From Salegentibacter agarivorans (GTDB lineage: Bacteria; Bacteroidota; Bacteroidia; Flavobacteriales; Flavobacteriaceae), in contig NZ_FOOH01000023.1 of assembly GCF_900113135.1 (NCBI RefSeq), positions 1-64,000 on the forward strand: 64,000 bases of DNA, written 5' to 3'. Under the pieces are notes generated by a model. The model made no database searches and was not told the origin of the DNA. It worked only from the letters and a program-made list of their open reading frames with translations. Below are positions 44,653-52,946 of this stretch, in pieces (positions within the stretch are counted from its first letter, which is position 1; each line of letters begins with the position of its first letter). Both the position numbers and the translations under genes were made by a program.

Positions 44653-45837
44653 ATGGATAAAAATAAACCGGGAAAAAAGTTCAGAAAATACATTAGAACC
44701 CTTCATTTATACCTTGGGCTGGCCACAGGTTTAGTTGTTTTTATAGTTTCTATTACCGGTTGTCTTTGGGCGTTTCAGGAAGAAATTACCGCATTAACTT
44801 CTAAAGTGCCAGAAGTTGTACCGCAAACCAACCCGGAGATAGATCCATTAGAAGCTAAAAATATTGCGCAAAGTGTTTTTCCTGGAAAATATATTCACGG
44901 CACTTTATACGGAGGAGGAAAAAAGCCTATTGAAGTTATTTTTTATGAAGAAAAACCGGAATTTTACCAATCGGTATTTCTTCATCCCTGGACCGGAGAA
45001 ATTCTTCATACAGAAGATCATTTATCAGGATTTTTTCATTTTGTTTTAGATGGTCATATGCATTTATGGTTGCCTAAAGAAATAGGAAGCGAAATTGTAG
45101 CCTGGAGTACTTTTATTTTCTTTCTTATGCTGGTTTCTGGCATTATACTTTGGTGGCCTAAAAACAAAAAAGTTAGAAAACAACGCACCTGGTTTCAATG
45201 GAAACCAACCACCAGGTGGAAACGTAAAAATTACGATTTGCACCAAATTGTTGGTTTCTATGCCAGTTTTATAGCGGTTATTTTCATCTTTACCGGGCTT
45301 GTAATGACTTTTGAAACTTTTGCTAAAGTATTTTATAAAGGTATTGGAGGAGAAAAAGAAGTGGTTTTCGCGGTTCCTGAAAATACAAATGGAAGCTTTA
45401 AAAATGTACCAGGAAAAGATGAACCCATTAGAGAACTAATGCCCTTTTTGAAGGAAAAGTTTCCCGGGGCAAAAGACTTTGAAATTCATTATCCCCATGA
45501 TGAAAACCATAGCATTTATGTAGAAGTTAGCAATAGTGATGGCATTTATTACGATTCAGATTATAGATTTTACGACCAGAATGACCTTACTGAAATTCCT
45601 TCAAAAACTATTTACGGGGTCTACGAAGAAGCCGGTGTAGCCGAGAAAATATTAAGGATGAACTACGATATTCACGTGGGCGCAATCGCCGGTTTGCCGG
45701 GGAAAACTCTGGCCTTTTTAATTAGCTTATTATGTAGCTCCCTGCCGGTAACGGGCTTCCTTTTATGGTATGGTAGAAAAGTGAAAACAAAAGCTCCCCA
45801 ACGGCAGGAAAAACAGGTTTTAGCTACTTCAAATTAA
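44653..45837 (+). CDS. PepSY-associated TM-helix protein (PiuB-like)
   Basis: Inner-membrane protein of 394 residues with four hydrophobic helices (about 17-37, 150-172, 208-230, 355-375), matching the PepSY_TM family often linked to iron uptake. Conserved elements are TLHLYLGLATGLVVFIVSITGCLWAF, HLWLPKEIGSEIVAW and DLHQIVGFYA. Periplasmic PepSY-like parts lie between the helices. Some members reduce ferric siderophores using haem ligated by the His residues seen here. There is no TonB receptor next to it, so its partner is unknown. Confidence 0.9.
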   Translation: MDKNKPGKKFRKYIRTLHLYLGLATGLVVFIVSITGCLWAFQEEITALTSKVPEVVPQTNPEIDPLEAKNIAQSVFPGKYIHGTLYGGGKKPIEVIFYEEKPEFYQSVFLHPWTGEILHTEDHLSGFFHFVLDGHMHLWLPKEIGSEIVAWSTFIFFLMLVSGIILWWPKNKKVRKQRTWFQWKPTTRWKRKNYDLHQIVGFYASFIAVIFIFTGLVMTFETFAKVFYKGIGGEKEVVFAVPENTNGSFKNVPGKDEPIRELMPFLKEKFPGAKDFEIHYPHDENHSIYVEVSNSDGIYYDSDYRFYDQNDLTEIPSKTIYGVYEEAGVAEKILRMNYDIHVGAIAGLPGKTLAFLISLLCSSLPVTGFLLWYGRKVKTKAPQRQEKQVLATSN

Positions 45838-45881
45838 TAATTGACAATTGCTTTATGCAGGAACCGGTTTTCAGAACAACC

Positions 45882-46850
45882 TCAACTTTTAGCAAAAATA
45901 TCTTCCCAGGTATAGTTTTCACTTCTAAATAATCCTTCCAATATATTCCTGCGTTTTTGTAGGTCTTTTTCAACTTTCTTAGAGTTTAACGAAGGAAAAT
46001 TATAAGACTCACCCGCGTTATCTCCTATTAATAAATTTGAAGCGAAATTCTTTTCCATAGCTTCTAAGAAATCAGACAAAGAAGAGCGTAGAACATTTAA
46101 TTCCTCCCTGTATTTATTTTCTTCTATGGAATAAAGAAGAATGCTAAGTGCTTCGTCTAACCTTGCAATATTAATACTAAAACTGTCCCGTTTCTTACTT
46201 TGCCTGTAAAAATGAACTACCGGATATGCGTGATGATTTACCGCATGTTTATCTATTAAATTTTGTAGCTCTGAGATTTGCTGGTAGGTGAAAGATGAAT
46301 CAAAACTTAAAATATTCGTTGCTATTTCCCGTGGCGTTTTTCCTAGGTGATAAATACTTTTAGACAGGGTTCTTTTATTTACCAGTGCCGATGCAACCGA
46401 GAGAAAATAGGTCATTGAACTGGTAAAGAAAATAAAACCAAAGAAGGAAAATGCACCGGTTAGCATTTCAAATATTGCGGTTGTTGGTGTGAAATTTCCC
46501 ATTCCCAGGGTGGATAGCGTATAACTTGTAAAATAAAGGCGCTCCCAAAAGTTTGCTATTTTACCACTGCTATTGGTGATAGCTTCGGGATTTGAAGAGA
46601 AAACCAAAAACAGACCACCCCAAATTAGGAGAAGCCAGAAAAACAGGATCATAAGATTCACGAACAAACCATTATAATTGTATGTTTTTCTACCAAAAAT
46701 CTTTACCCCAAACTGAATGATCTTATCAGATAAAATAGAAATATTCCTCGAGACGAACCCGGTACCACTTCCCGAAAGCGTGGTGAAAAAAAAGTCGTGA
46801 ATTGCTATAAGTAATAAGACAATTCCGATAAATAGTAATATTCCAGACAT
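45882..46850 (-). CDS. Two-TM ion channel-like protein with an atypical filter
   Basis: A 322-residue membrane protein of the Ion_trans_2 type. Hydrophobic helices lie at about 3-22, 63-84 and 124-152, with a pore loop YTLSTLGMGNFTPTT (110-124) between the last two. The canonical K+ filter TVGYGD is replaced by TLGMGN. The C-terminal half (about 155-322) is a soluble helical region with no RCK-type nucleotide motif. It is likely a cation channel, but K+ selectivity is doubtful. Confidence 0.8.
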   Translation of the reverse strand: MSGILLFIGIVLLLIAIHDFFFTTLSGSGTGFVSRNISILSDKIIQFGVKIFGRKTYNYNGLFVNLMILFFWLLLIWGGLFLVFSSNPEAITNSSGKIANFWERLYFTSYTLSTLGMGNFTPTTAIFEMLTGAFSFFGFIFFTSSMTYFLSVASALVNKRTLSKSIYHLGKTPREIATNILSFDSSFTYQQISELQNLIDKHAVNHHAYPVVHFYRQSKKRDSFSINIARLDEALSILLYSIEENKYREELNVLRSSLSDFLEAMEKNFASNLLIGDNAGESYNFPSLNSKKVEKDLQKRRNILEGLFRSENYTWEDIFAKS

Positions 46851-47042
46851 TTATTATTTTTTAAAATTTTTCTTCAGACTTCTAAAGGTAAAAACAATTT
46901 GATTAATCTTTCGTATAAATTCAAATTGGTAGCAGCGCCTGGCATTGATTAGTGTCTGGGCTATATTTTTATGAAAATTTTAAAAAAGACCCGCTTAATA
47001 AGCTATACCTTAGATACTCATGTATAATCTATGAGCATAGTT

Positions 47043-47594
47043 ATGAAATATACAAGAAAGTACTGGTTGCTTCCCTTACTGTTTTTTGTTTTTACATCCT
47101 GTAATGATAATAAACAAGAGCAAAGCGTAGAAGTAAAAACCGAGGAAGAAGTTAAAGAAAAGAAAGAAGAAATACCTGATATTGCCGACAGCAGTTTTAA
47201 AGATGGGATGACAGGTACCGTTTATCATTATTATTTAAAAGTACGAACCGCTTTATTTAACGATGACCTGGAAGCTGCTAAAGATGCTTCCCAAAATATT
47301 GCAAACAGTTTTGATGATGATTTTGCCGAATTAAAATCTCTTTCGGAAGAAATGGCGAAAGCTGAAGATATTGAAAAGTTAAGAAGTACTTTTTCTGATT
47401 TTTCTGTTGAAGTTGAATCCCTATTTAAGCAAAACCTTTCTGAAGGAACAATTTACAAACAACACTGCCCAATGGCTTTTAATAACAAAGGAGCATTCTG
47501 GTTTGCAGAAGTTGAGGAAATTAAAAATCCTTATAAAGGTGAAGAAATGCCGAAATGTGGCAGTATAAAAGAAACAATCAAACCAAAAAAATAA
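47043..47594 (+). CDS. DUF3347-type periplasmic lipoprotein
   Basis: The ATG at 47043 (third codon-group Met, MKYTRKYWLLPL) is preferred over 47031 because it opens a lipoprotein signal with lipobox FTSC. An acidic linker (residues about 22-45) leads to a helical domain with the DUF3347 ending QHCPMAFNNKGAFWF and MPKCGSIKE. The His and Cys/Met residues in this end are the putative metal ligands; related domains occur with copper-export CusB proteins. It is 3 bases before a DUF305 gene, so the pair is almost certainly an operon. Confidence 0.82.
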   Translation: MKYTRKYWLLPLLFFVFTSCNDNKQEQSVEVKTEEEVKEKKEEIPDIADSSFKDGMTGTVYHYYLKVRTALFNDDLEAAKDASQNIANSFDDDFAELKSLSEEMAKAEDIEKLRSTFSDFSVEVESLFKQNLSEGTIYKQHCPMAFNNKGAFWFAEVEEIKNPYKGEEMPKCGSIKETIKPKK

Positions 47595-47597
47595 ATT

Positions 47598-48059
47598 ATG
47601 CAAAAGGGAAATTATGCAAAATTTGGATTAATGATGTTAGTCTCATTCATAGTAATGTACGGCATCATGTTCTTAAATGCTGATAAGTTTGAATATGTGA
47701 TGTTAAGCACGATGCGAACGTATATGACACTTTTAATGATAACAGCTATGGCGGTTATTATGCTATTATTTATGCTGGGGATGTATAAGAACAAAACCCT
47801 TAACGCAATTATATTAGTGGTTTCTATAGTTGGTTTTGGTTCTGTTTATTATATGATGCGTACACAAACCGGGATTTCAGACGTTCAATATATGAAAGGG
47901 ATGATTCCCCACCATGCTTCGGCAATTTTAACCAGCCAGGAAGCCGATTTAGAAGATCCCGAAACCAAAGAACTTGCTAAAGAAATTATTGCCGCTCAAA
48001 AAAGAGAAATTGCTCAAATGAAGAAAATAATTTATAGACTGGAAAATGAGGAGGAATAA
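47598..48059 (+). CDS. DUF305 membrane protein
   Basis: A 153-residue protein with three membrane helices (about 9-25, 40-62, 70-87) and a short periplasmic DUF305 tail carrying the signature YMKGMIPHHASAI. The two His and the Met residues of this motif are proposed metal ligands, and the family includes copper-responsive proteins such as CopM. Together with the adjacent DUF3347 lipoprotein it suggests a copper or silver tolerance pair. No P-type ATPase is nearby. Confidence 0.85.
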   Translation: MQKGNYAKFGLMMLVSFIVMYGIMFLNADKFEYVMLSTMRTYMTLLMITAMAVIMLLFMLGMYKNKTLNAIILVVSIVGFGSVYYMMRTQTGISDVQYMKGMIPHHASAILTSQEADLEDPETKELAKEIIAAQKREIAQMKKIIYRLENEEE

Positions 48060-48136
48060 TACATAGAAAATAATTTCCAGTAGTGTAGCAGTAGAATATC
48101 CTGCCTATTTATAGATTTTAATTTTTCTACTTCTAA

Positions 48137-48304
48137 TCAGGCTTTGCTGCGCTTTTCCTTATAAAATAGCTTTCCACTTAAGAATAGGAATACCAAAGGG
48201 ATTAAGGAGATTGGACTATATTCTTCTTTGTTCAGAAAACTTACAATTAAAAGAATTGCCGCAATTATTACGATCATCAAGTTTTCAAATCTTGCTTTAT
48301 TCAT
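48137..48304 (-). CDS. Small membrane protein, 55 aa, coupled to the TPR gene
   Basis: An ATG at 48304 overlaps the stop of the TPR gene (ATGAATAA), giving strong translational coupling. The 55 residues begin MNKARFEN and contain two hydrophobic helices (IVIIAAILLIVSFL and ISLIPLVFLFLSGKLFY), ending in the basic KEKRSKA. There is no recognised family. The overlap and the basic end make a real gene likely. Confidence 0.6.
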   Translation of the reverse strand: MNKARFENLMIVIIAAILLIVSFLNKEEYSPISLIPLVFLFLSGKLFYKEKRSKA

Positions 48305-49139
48305 CATTTATATTTTTTGAAACTTTTTTTAATTGATTCTCAATATCTTCAAGGTATATTTTATCCATTGGATTTGAATAGGGATCAGAAATTTGCTTTC
48401 CTTCCTTGTAAAGTTTCCTGGCTTTTTCCAAAGACGATTTATATTCAGTGGGTTTATCTAAATTCAAAAAAGCTAATGCCGAATAATATTGATTTTCAGC
48501 TAAATCATTATTTTGAGATTGTTTTTTAAATAATTCAATTGCCTGCTCAAATCTCTCGGTTTCTAAATAAAGTACCCCGAGATGTAAATAATCATAGGCA
48601 CCTACAAAATCTTCAGCCTCATTTAGTTTTATTTGGTTTTCAATAATTGCTATTGCTTTTTCTTTTTCCCCAATTCCTTTATAACACAAGCCTTTTGCTA
48701 TGTTTAAATGATAAGTTCCATTTTGGCCCTGACCAATGTCGTAATCTACCAAACTATCTAACTTTTCAATATCCTTAATCGCTCCTTTATAATCTCTAAA
48801 AAATTGGTAGCGACACCAGCCCCTATATCCAAGATGTTCTTTTGGGTTGAGCTCTACAGCTTTATCTATAAGTTTTTTCCAGGTTACAAAATCTCCACTT
48901 TTAAGATAAGCAATAGATTTTGCCCAGTAAGCATAATCGAATGTGGGATCTATGGCTAAGGATTCGTCCAGAATAGTTTGGTATTCTTTACTAAACTGGT
49001 AATGCTTTCCAGCCTCCATCGCTTTTATACAGGCTTCGTATTTTAATGTGTTTCCCTGATATTTGTATGCTTCGCAATTGGGTTGTGCAAATAATCCGGA
49101 AAATGAAAACACCAATAATATTAAACTTAGCTTTTTCAT
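48297..49139 (-). CDS. Exported TPR protein
   Basis: A 280-residue periplasmic protein with a signal peptide (MKKLSLILLVFSFSGLFAQ) and about five tetratricopeptide repeats, visible as FDYAYWAKSIAYLKSGDFVT, EKEKAIAIIENQIKLNEAE and YLHLGVLYLETERFEQAIEL. TPR proteins scaffold protein complexes. It overlaps the upstream gene by one base and the downstream small gene by 8 bases, so the three form one unit. Confidence 0.85.
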   Translation of the reverse strand: MKKLSLILLVFSFSGLFAQPNCEAYKYQGNTLKYEACIKAMEAGKHYQFSKEYQTILDESLAIDPTFDYAYWAKSIAYLKSGDFVTWKKLIDKAVELNPKEHLGYRGWCRYQFFRDYKGAIKDIEKLDSLVDYDIGQGQNGTYHLNIAKGLCYKGIGEKEKAIAIIENQIKLNEAEDFVGAYDYLHLGVLYLETERFEQAIELFKKQSQNNDLAENQYYSALAFLNLDKPTEYKSSLEKARKLYKEGKQISDPYSNPMDKIYLEDIENQLKKVSKNINDE

Positions 49140-49657
49140 TAAGGCAAAATTTCGGTTAGTTGGCCATCTTTAATTTTAAAAATGAGATACATATAATAGT
49201 CAATAGGATCATCCTGGCGGTAAAAAATTCCCCATTTTTCAATACCTTTGGTTATAGTTACAAGTTGATTAACTATTTTATTATCAAACTCAATTTCCTC
49301 GAAATTTTCATCAGATTGCAATACTCTAAATCGGCCTGTTTTACCTTCACAGTTTACTATAAAACGCAACCTGATAAAGCCGTTTTGATCACTATCTGAC
49401 AAGGTTTCGTATTTTGACTTAAAAGTGTTTAGAATAGACGATTTTTCTCCGGTATAAACAGGACCCTGGCCTAAATTGAAATACTGAAGAATCTGACTAT
49501 CACCATTGCAAACTTTAAAGGTTACATCATCAATCTTTTCATTTTGCGCTATGTCACCAACCCAGCGTGAATATGATTGTTTTTCAGTATTTTTTCTATC
49601 AGATTTGCAACTTAGCAGAGCAAATAGGGTAGATATTATTAAAAGTGATTTTTTCAT
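49139..49657 (-). CDS. Lipoprotein with a TonB C-terminal-like domain
   Basis: A 172-residue lipoprotein (lipobox ALLSC, Cys17). The C-terminal half reads GFIRLRFIVNCEGKTGRFRV and later FDNKIVNQLVTITKGIEKW, which resembles the TonB C-terminal fold found in many Bacteroidota proteins. It lacks the membrane helix and proline-rich arm of a real energy transducer. It is the first gene of a three-gene unit with the TPR protein and a small membrane protein. The function is unknown. Confidence 0.7.
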   Translation of the reverse strand: MKKSLLIISTLFALLSCKSDRKNTEKQSYSRWVGDIAQNEKIDDVTFKVCNGDSQILQYFNLGQGPVYTGEKSSILNTFKSKYETLSDSDQNGFIRLRFIVNCEGKTGRFRVLQSDENFEEIEFDNKIVNQLVTITKGIEKWGIFYRQDDPIDYYMYLIFKIKDGQLTEILP

Positions 49658-49789
49658 TCGGTTTGTTCAAATGGCCAACAGATCCATATAATTTTTACAA
49701 GCATTCCTTTCTATCTATTTTAAAAATTCAAAACCTACATCCATTTAAAATAAACTTTAATAGATTGGAAATATAGATCCTATAATGAC

Positions 49790-49957
49790 TTATTTATTAT
49801 CCCCCATTTTATTAATAATCTCTCTTAAGAGCCCATTTTGTTCTTCTCGTAAACTGATAAATTTGTTAACCCACTTAAAGATCAAATAAAGTATTCCAAA
49901 TATTATTGCGAAATAAACAATCATAATTATAATCGGAAAAAAAGAAAAAAAGCTCAT
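49790..49957 (-). CDS. Small membrane protein, 55 aa
   Basis: The ATG at 49957 gives 55 codons: MSFFSFFPIIIMIVYFAI, a single long membrane helix to about residue 28, then a charged segment KWVNKFISLREEQNGLLREI that could form a short coiled coil, ending MGDNK. No family is recognised by name; short flavobacterial proteins of this shape are common. An upstream AAAAAATAAAAT precedes the start. It probably has its own promoter. Confidence 0.55.
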   Translation of the reverse strand: MSFFSFFPIIIMIVYFAIIFGILYLIFKWVNKFISLREEQNGLLREIINKMGDNK

Positions 49958-50069
49958 ATTTTATTTTTTAGTTATTAATTATTGAAAAAAGCGTGTAGGG
50001 AGCGATTGCCATTTTGTTAATGAGATCTTAAAAATAGAAAAAATATTGAATTTTTTGCTCAAATATTAA
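49958..50069. other. Intergenic, AT-rich
   Basis: Short AT-rich spacer between the small membrane gene and the replication-gene relic. It may contain the left junction of the island, but no boundary signature is visible. Confidence 0.3.
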
Positions 50070-50408
50070 GAAATACCTGTCCAAAAATTGGTATCTTTTA
50101 ATAAACCTAAGAGTAAACATATTATAAACTCTTTTATAAATACTTGTTCAGAAAATGAGCAAGAGGTTATTGATTATTTTAAAGCAAAAAATAGAAGCTA
50201 CTTATAGGCAAAAAAATTCTATAATTTTTACGAATCCATAGGCTGGAAATTGAATGGTAAAAATCCGATCACAAATTGGCAGGCCTTTGCCCGAAGTTGG
50301 ATGCTGAAAGCTGATGAAATAAAAAATGATCCAAAGTCTAATTCACCGTCCCAGAACCGAGACAACTTGCATACTGGCACCTATAAAAACTATGGAGAGC
50401 CTTTATAG
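50070..50408 (+). pseudogene. Relic of a phage/ICE-type replication gene
   Basis: Continuous frame from 50070 to TAG 50406-50408, broken by an internal TAG at 50205-50207. The translation before the stop reads SENEQEVIDYFKAKNRSYL. After it, the same frame reads AKKFYNFYESIGWKLNGKNP then TNWQAFARSWMLKADEI, a typical C-terminal module of phage and integrative-element replication or regulatory proteins. There is no start codon and the N-terminal part is absent. It marks past mobile DNA at the left side of the 50-56 kb cluster. Confidence 0.7.
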
Positions 50409-50413
50409 ATTTA

Positions 50414-50446
50414 AAATTGGATTAAATTCAAAATTTAATCCAATTT
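50414..50446 (+). terminator. AT-rich hairpin after the relic
   Basis: A perfect 14-bp stem AAATTGGATTAAAT / ATTTAATCCAATTT with a 5-base loop, followed by a T-rich stretch. It is 5 bases after the relic's stop codon. Confidence 0.65.
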
Positions 50447-50577
50447 ATTTTTACGTTTATCCTCTTTTTTATTTTACTTAGTTAACGAAAACAACTTGGG
50501 ACAGTTGTAAGTGCAATACTGCTTTCGCACAGTTATTTAATGTTTGTAAAGGTGAACAGTACTAATTAAAATTAATT

Positions 50578-50940
50578 ATGAGTTTAGATGTTCAGTTAAT
50601 TAGAAAAGTATATTTAAGTTACGATGAAGGTAAAACGCATATTGAGAAGGAAGAAGAATTGTATTGGGCCAATATCACTCACAACTTAAATAAAATGGCA
50701 GCGGAAGCTGACATTTATCAAGCATTATGGCGACCTGAAGAAATTAATTCGACCAAAGCAAAAAATATTATTAAATTACTTGAAAAAGGATTGAAGGATC
50801 TAAAATCAAGACCTGAATATTTTGAACAATTCAACTCGAGTAACGGATGGGGTTTATATGAGAACTTTGTGCCATTCGTTGAAAATTATCTGAAAGCATG
50901 TAAAGAATTTCCCGACGCTGAAATTTATGTTAGCAGGTAA
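50578..50940 (+). CDS. Conserved hypothetical protein, 120 aa
   Basis: A soluble protein of 120 residues without signal or membrane helix. Distinct segments are MSLDVQLIRKVYLSYDEGK, NITHNLNKMAAEADIYQALW, RPEEINSTKAKNIIKLLEKG and NGWGLYENFVPFVENYLKAC. I recall similar short proteins, often starting MSLDV and ending in an acidic DAEI.VSR tail, in many bacteria, frequently in accessory DNA. No function is assigned. It is followed by the three phased palindromes of the ATPase gene. Confidence 0.7.
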   Translation: MSLDVQLIRKVYLSYDEGKTHIEKEEELYWANITHNLNKMAAEADIYQALWRPEEINSTKAKNIIKLLEKGLKDLKSRPEYFEQFNSSNGWGLYENFVPFVENYLKACKEFPDAEIYVSR

Positions 50941-50945
50941 TTTTT

Positions 50946-51030
50946 GCTTTAACCAAAAAGTAAAAAAACAACAAATTGCTTTCTACAAAAAGCATAAAAC
51001 AAGTATATTTGCTTTTTACAGAAAGCAAAT
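50946..51030. promoter_or_regulatory. Three phased palindromes upstream of the AAA ATPase gene
   Basis: Similar dyad elements lie at 50946-50961 (GCTTT-AACCAA-AAAG, imperfect), 50977-50994 (TGCTTT-CTACAA-AAAGCA) and 51007-51030 (ATTTGCTTT-TTACAG-AAAGCAAAT, perfect 9-bp arms). Their centres are about 32-33 bases apart, i.e. three helical turns. The third overlaps the -7 element and touches the start codon. The arrangement looks like an operator for cooperative repression, possibly autoregulation. Confidence 0.65.
51004..51011 (+). promoter_or_regulatory. Bacteroidota -7 element of the AAA ATPase gene
   Basis: TATATTTG fits the TAnnTTTG -7 consensus and lies 20 bases before the ATG at 51031. 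A candidate TTG -33 element is near 50976-50978, at a slightly long spacing. Confidence 0.5.
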
Positions 51031-52221
51031 ATGGAAAATTTATTATTAGAATTTCAGTCAAAAATTGCACGGATACCCTTAGCAATACAGCGTTATCTTA
51101 TTGATCAAATTGATTTAAACAACAGGCTTATTGCTATAAAAGGAGCAAGAGGTGCGGGAAAAACAACATTGCTTTTACAGCTAGCAAAATTACATTTGCC
51201 AATATCATCCAGTCTTTATGTGAGTTTAGATCACCTCTATTTCTTTGAAAATAAACTGTATGATTTAGCGAAACAATTCAACCAATTTGGAGGAACGCAT
51301 TTATTGCTTGATGAAGTTCATAAATACCCTAATTGGTCAAGAGAAATAAAACTGATTTATGATAACTTTCCAGAGCTTCATATTATTTTTACATCATCTT
51401 CGATGCTCGAAATCTATAAAGCTGAATCGGATTTAAGCCGAAGAGCTGTTGCATATGATCTAAAAGAACTCTCTTTCAGGGAGTTTATTGCTTTTGAAAC
51501 CAAACAAAAAATTCAACGCTATACATTTTCAGAAATTTTAGCGAGGCATAACGAAATTGCTGATGAACTTTTAAATGAAATAAAACCTTTACCACTATTT
51601 GACAAGTATTTAAAAACCGGGGTGTACCCTTATTACAAAGAGAATGAAACGCTTTATCTTCAAAAATTACAAAATACCATCAACCTTATTATAGAAATCG
51701 ATATCAATGCGGTAGAAGATTTACATTATGAAACCCTGGTAAAACTTAAAAAACTATTGATCAGTATAGCTTCCAGTGCTCCCTTTACTCCTAACATTAC
51801 AAAATTGAGTGAAAAAGTAGGAGTTTCTCGCAATATGTTGGTACAAAGTATAAAAATACTGGAACGTGCCGGTCTGGTGAATGAGTTGTATAAAGATACT
51901 TCCGGAATTGGTATATTAACCAAACCTGAAAAACTATACTTGAACAACACGAATTTAATGTATGCTTTAGCAAAAGAAAACACCAATATTGGGAATGTTA
52001 GGGAGACGTTTTTTTTGAATCAGTTTAAAGGCTTACACGAAATCAACCGATCAGAAACTGCTGATTTTTTAATTGATAAAACCTATACGTTTGAGATAGG
52101 CGGAAAGAACAAAAGTAAAAAACAAATAGCCGGTACAAATAGTGCCTACATTGCAAAAGATGGTATAGAGATAGGTTTTGGAAATATCATTCCTGTTTGG
52201 CTTTTTGGTTTTATGTACTAA
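51031..52221 (+). CDS. AAA ATPase with DUF4143-type C-terminal domain
   Basis: A 396-residue ATPase of the AAA_14/DUF4143 type. Walker A is GARGAGKT (about 38-45) and Walker B LLLDEVHKYPNW (about 91-102), followed by a sensor-1-like IIFTSSSMLEIY. A winged-helix-like middle (ITKLSEKVGVSRNMLVQSIK) precedes the C-terminal nuclease-like fold (LYLNNTNLMYALAKENTNIG...). Family members are widespread in accessory DNA, with no agreed role; DNA-binding or defence-like function is possible. Regulation is probably through the palindromes just upstream. Confidence 0.85.
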   Translation: MENLLLEFQSKIARIPLAIQRYLIDQIDLNNRLIAIKGARGAGKTTLLLQLAKLHLPISSSLYVSLDHLYFFENKLYDLAKQFNQFGGTHLLLDEVHKYPNWSREIKLIYDNFPELHIIFTSSSMLEIYKAESDLSRRAVAYDLKELSFREFIAFETKQKIQRYTFSEILARHNEIADELLNEIKPLPLFDKYLKTGVYPYYKENETLYLQKLQNTINLIIEIDINAVEDLHYETLVKLKKLLISIASSAPFTPNITKLSEKVGVSRNMLVQSIKILERAGLVNELYKDTSGIGILTKPEKLYLNNTNLMYALAKENTNIGNVRETFFLNQFKGLHEINRSETADFLIDKTYTFEIGGKNKSKKQIAGTNSAYIAKDGIEIGFGNIIPVWLFGFMY

Positions 52222-52574
52222 ATGGAGAGAAGGGTGATGGCAAAGAATGTGCAAATAAAACAAAAGACTATTTATGAAAGTACTTTACTTTGCTACGCAT
52301 TTTCCATTAATAATCACTTTTAGATTAGTTTCATTAGGCACTTGATTTGTGGTGATTGCTCTAGGTTTTGTATTAGCTAAAATCCGATTGTCTTCATTTT
52401 GTATATGTATAATATCTTGGGAACCATTTAGGCTCAGATTTTATGCTTTTAACCAGTTCGTAAATCGGGAGGAGGTCAATTTGTGCTGAGTGAAATCCAA
52501 GACAATACATCTTACTTTATTTATGCTTGGGAACAATTTAGTACAATATATTCATAGAAGTACTCTTCAATAAC
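52222..52574. other. Intergenic, nothing recognised
   Basis: About 350 bases between the ATPase gene and the HipB operator. An imperfect direct repeat TTGGGAAC(C/A)ATTTAG occurs near 52418 and 52529. No gene is seen. Confidence 0.4.
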
Positions 52575-52614
52575 GTAAAATACTATTTACTATTTTACCT
52601 ATATTTGTAAAATA
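52575..52614. promoter_or_regulatory. Putative HipB operator with -7 element
   Basis: An inverted repeat GTAAAATA-CTATTTAC-TATTTTAC (52575-52598) is followed by a third half-site GTAAAATA (52607-52614). A -7 element TATATTTG (52600-52607) lies between them, 18 bases before hipB. HipB-type regulators bind such dyads to autoregulate. The promoter is thus covered by the predicted operator. Confidence 0.6.
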
Positions 52615-52625
52615 TATTTAACGTT

Positions 52626-52946
52626 ATGTCTAGAAACAAGATTGTATTATTGCCTAAAAACAAAAAGCTTTTACAAGCAGTGGGTGAAAATATTAAGTTA
52701 GCACGCTTACGGAGGAAACTGACGATGGATCAGGTTTCAGAACGAGCAGGGATTTCCCGTCCAACGCTTTCATCTTTAGAGAAAGGAAATCCTGCGGTTT
52801 CTTTAGGTATTGTTTTGCAAGTTTTATTAGTATTAGGTCTGGAGAAAGATATATTGCTTTTGGCCGACGATGATGTATTAGGTAGAAAAATACAGGACGC
52901 CGATCTAACCGTAAAGGAACGCGCCCCAAAAAACACTAAGAAATAA
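52626..52946 (+). CDS. hipB: HipB-type XRE antitoxin
   Basis: A 106-residue DNA-binding antitoxin. The XRE helix-turn-helix covers about 22-75 (LARLRRKLTMDQVSERAGIS and TLSSLEKGNPAVS). The acidic/basic tail (DADLTVKERAPKNTKK) is the part that contacts HipA in known complexes. Its stop shares one base with the hipA start (TAATG), the standard hipBA coupling. Confidence 0.9.
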   Translation: MSRNKIVLLPKNKKLLQAVGENIKLARLRRKLTMDQVSERAGISRPTLSSLEKGNPAVSLGIVLQVLLVLGLEKDILLLADDDVLGRKIQDADLTVKERAPKNTKK

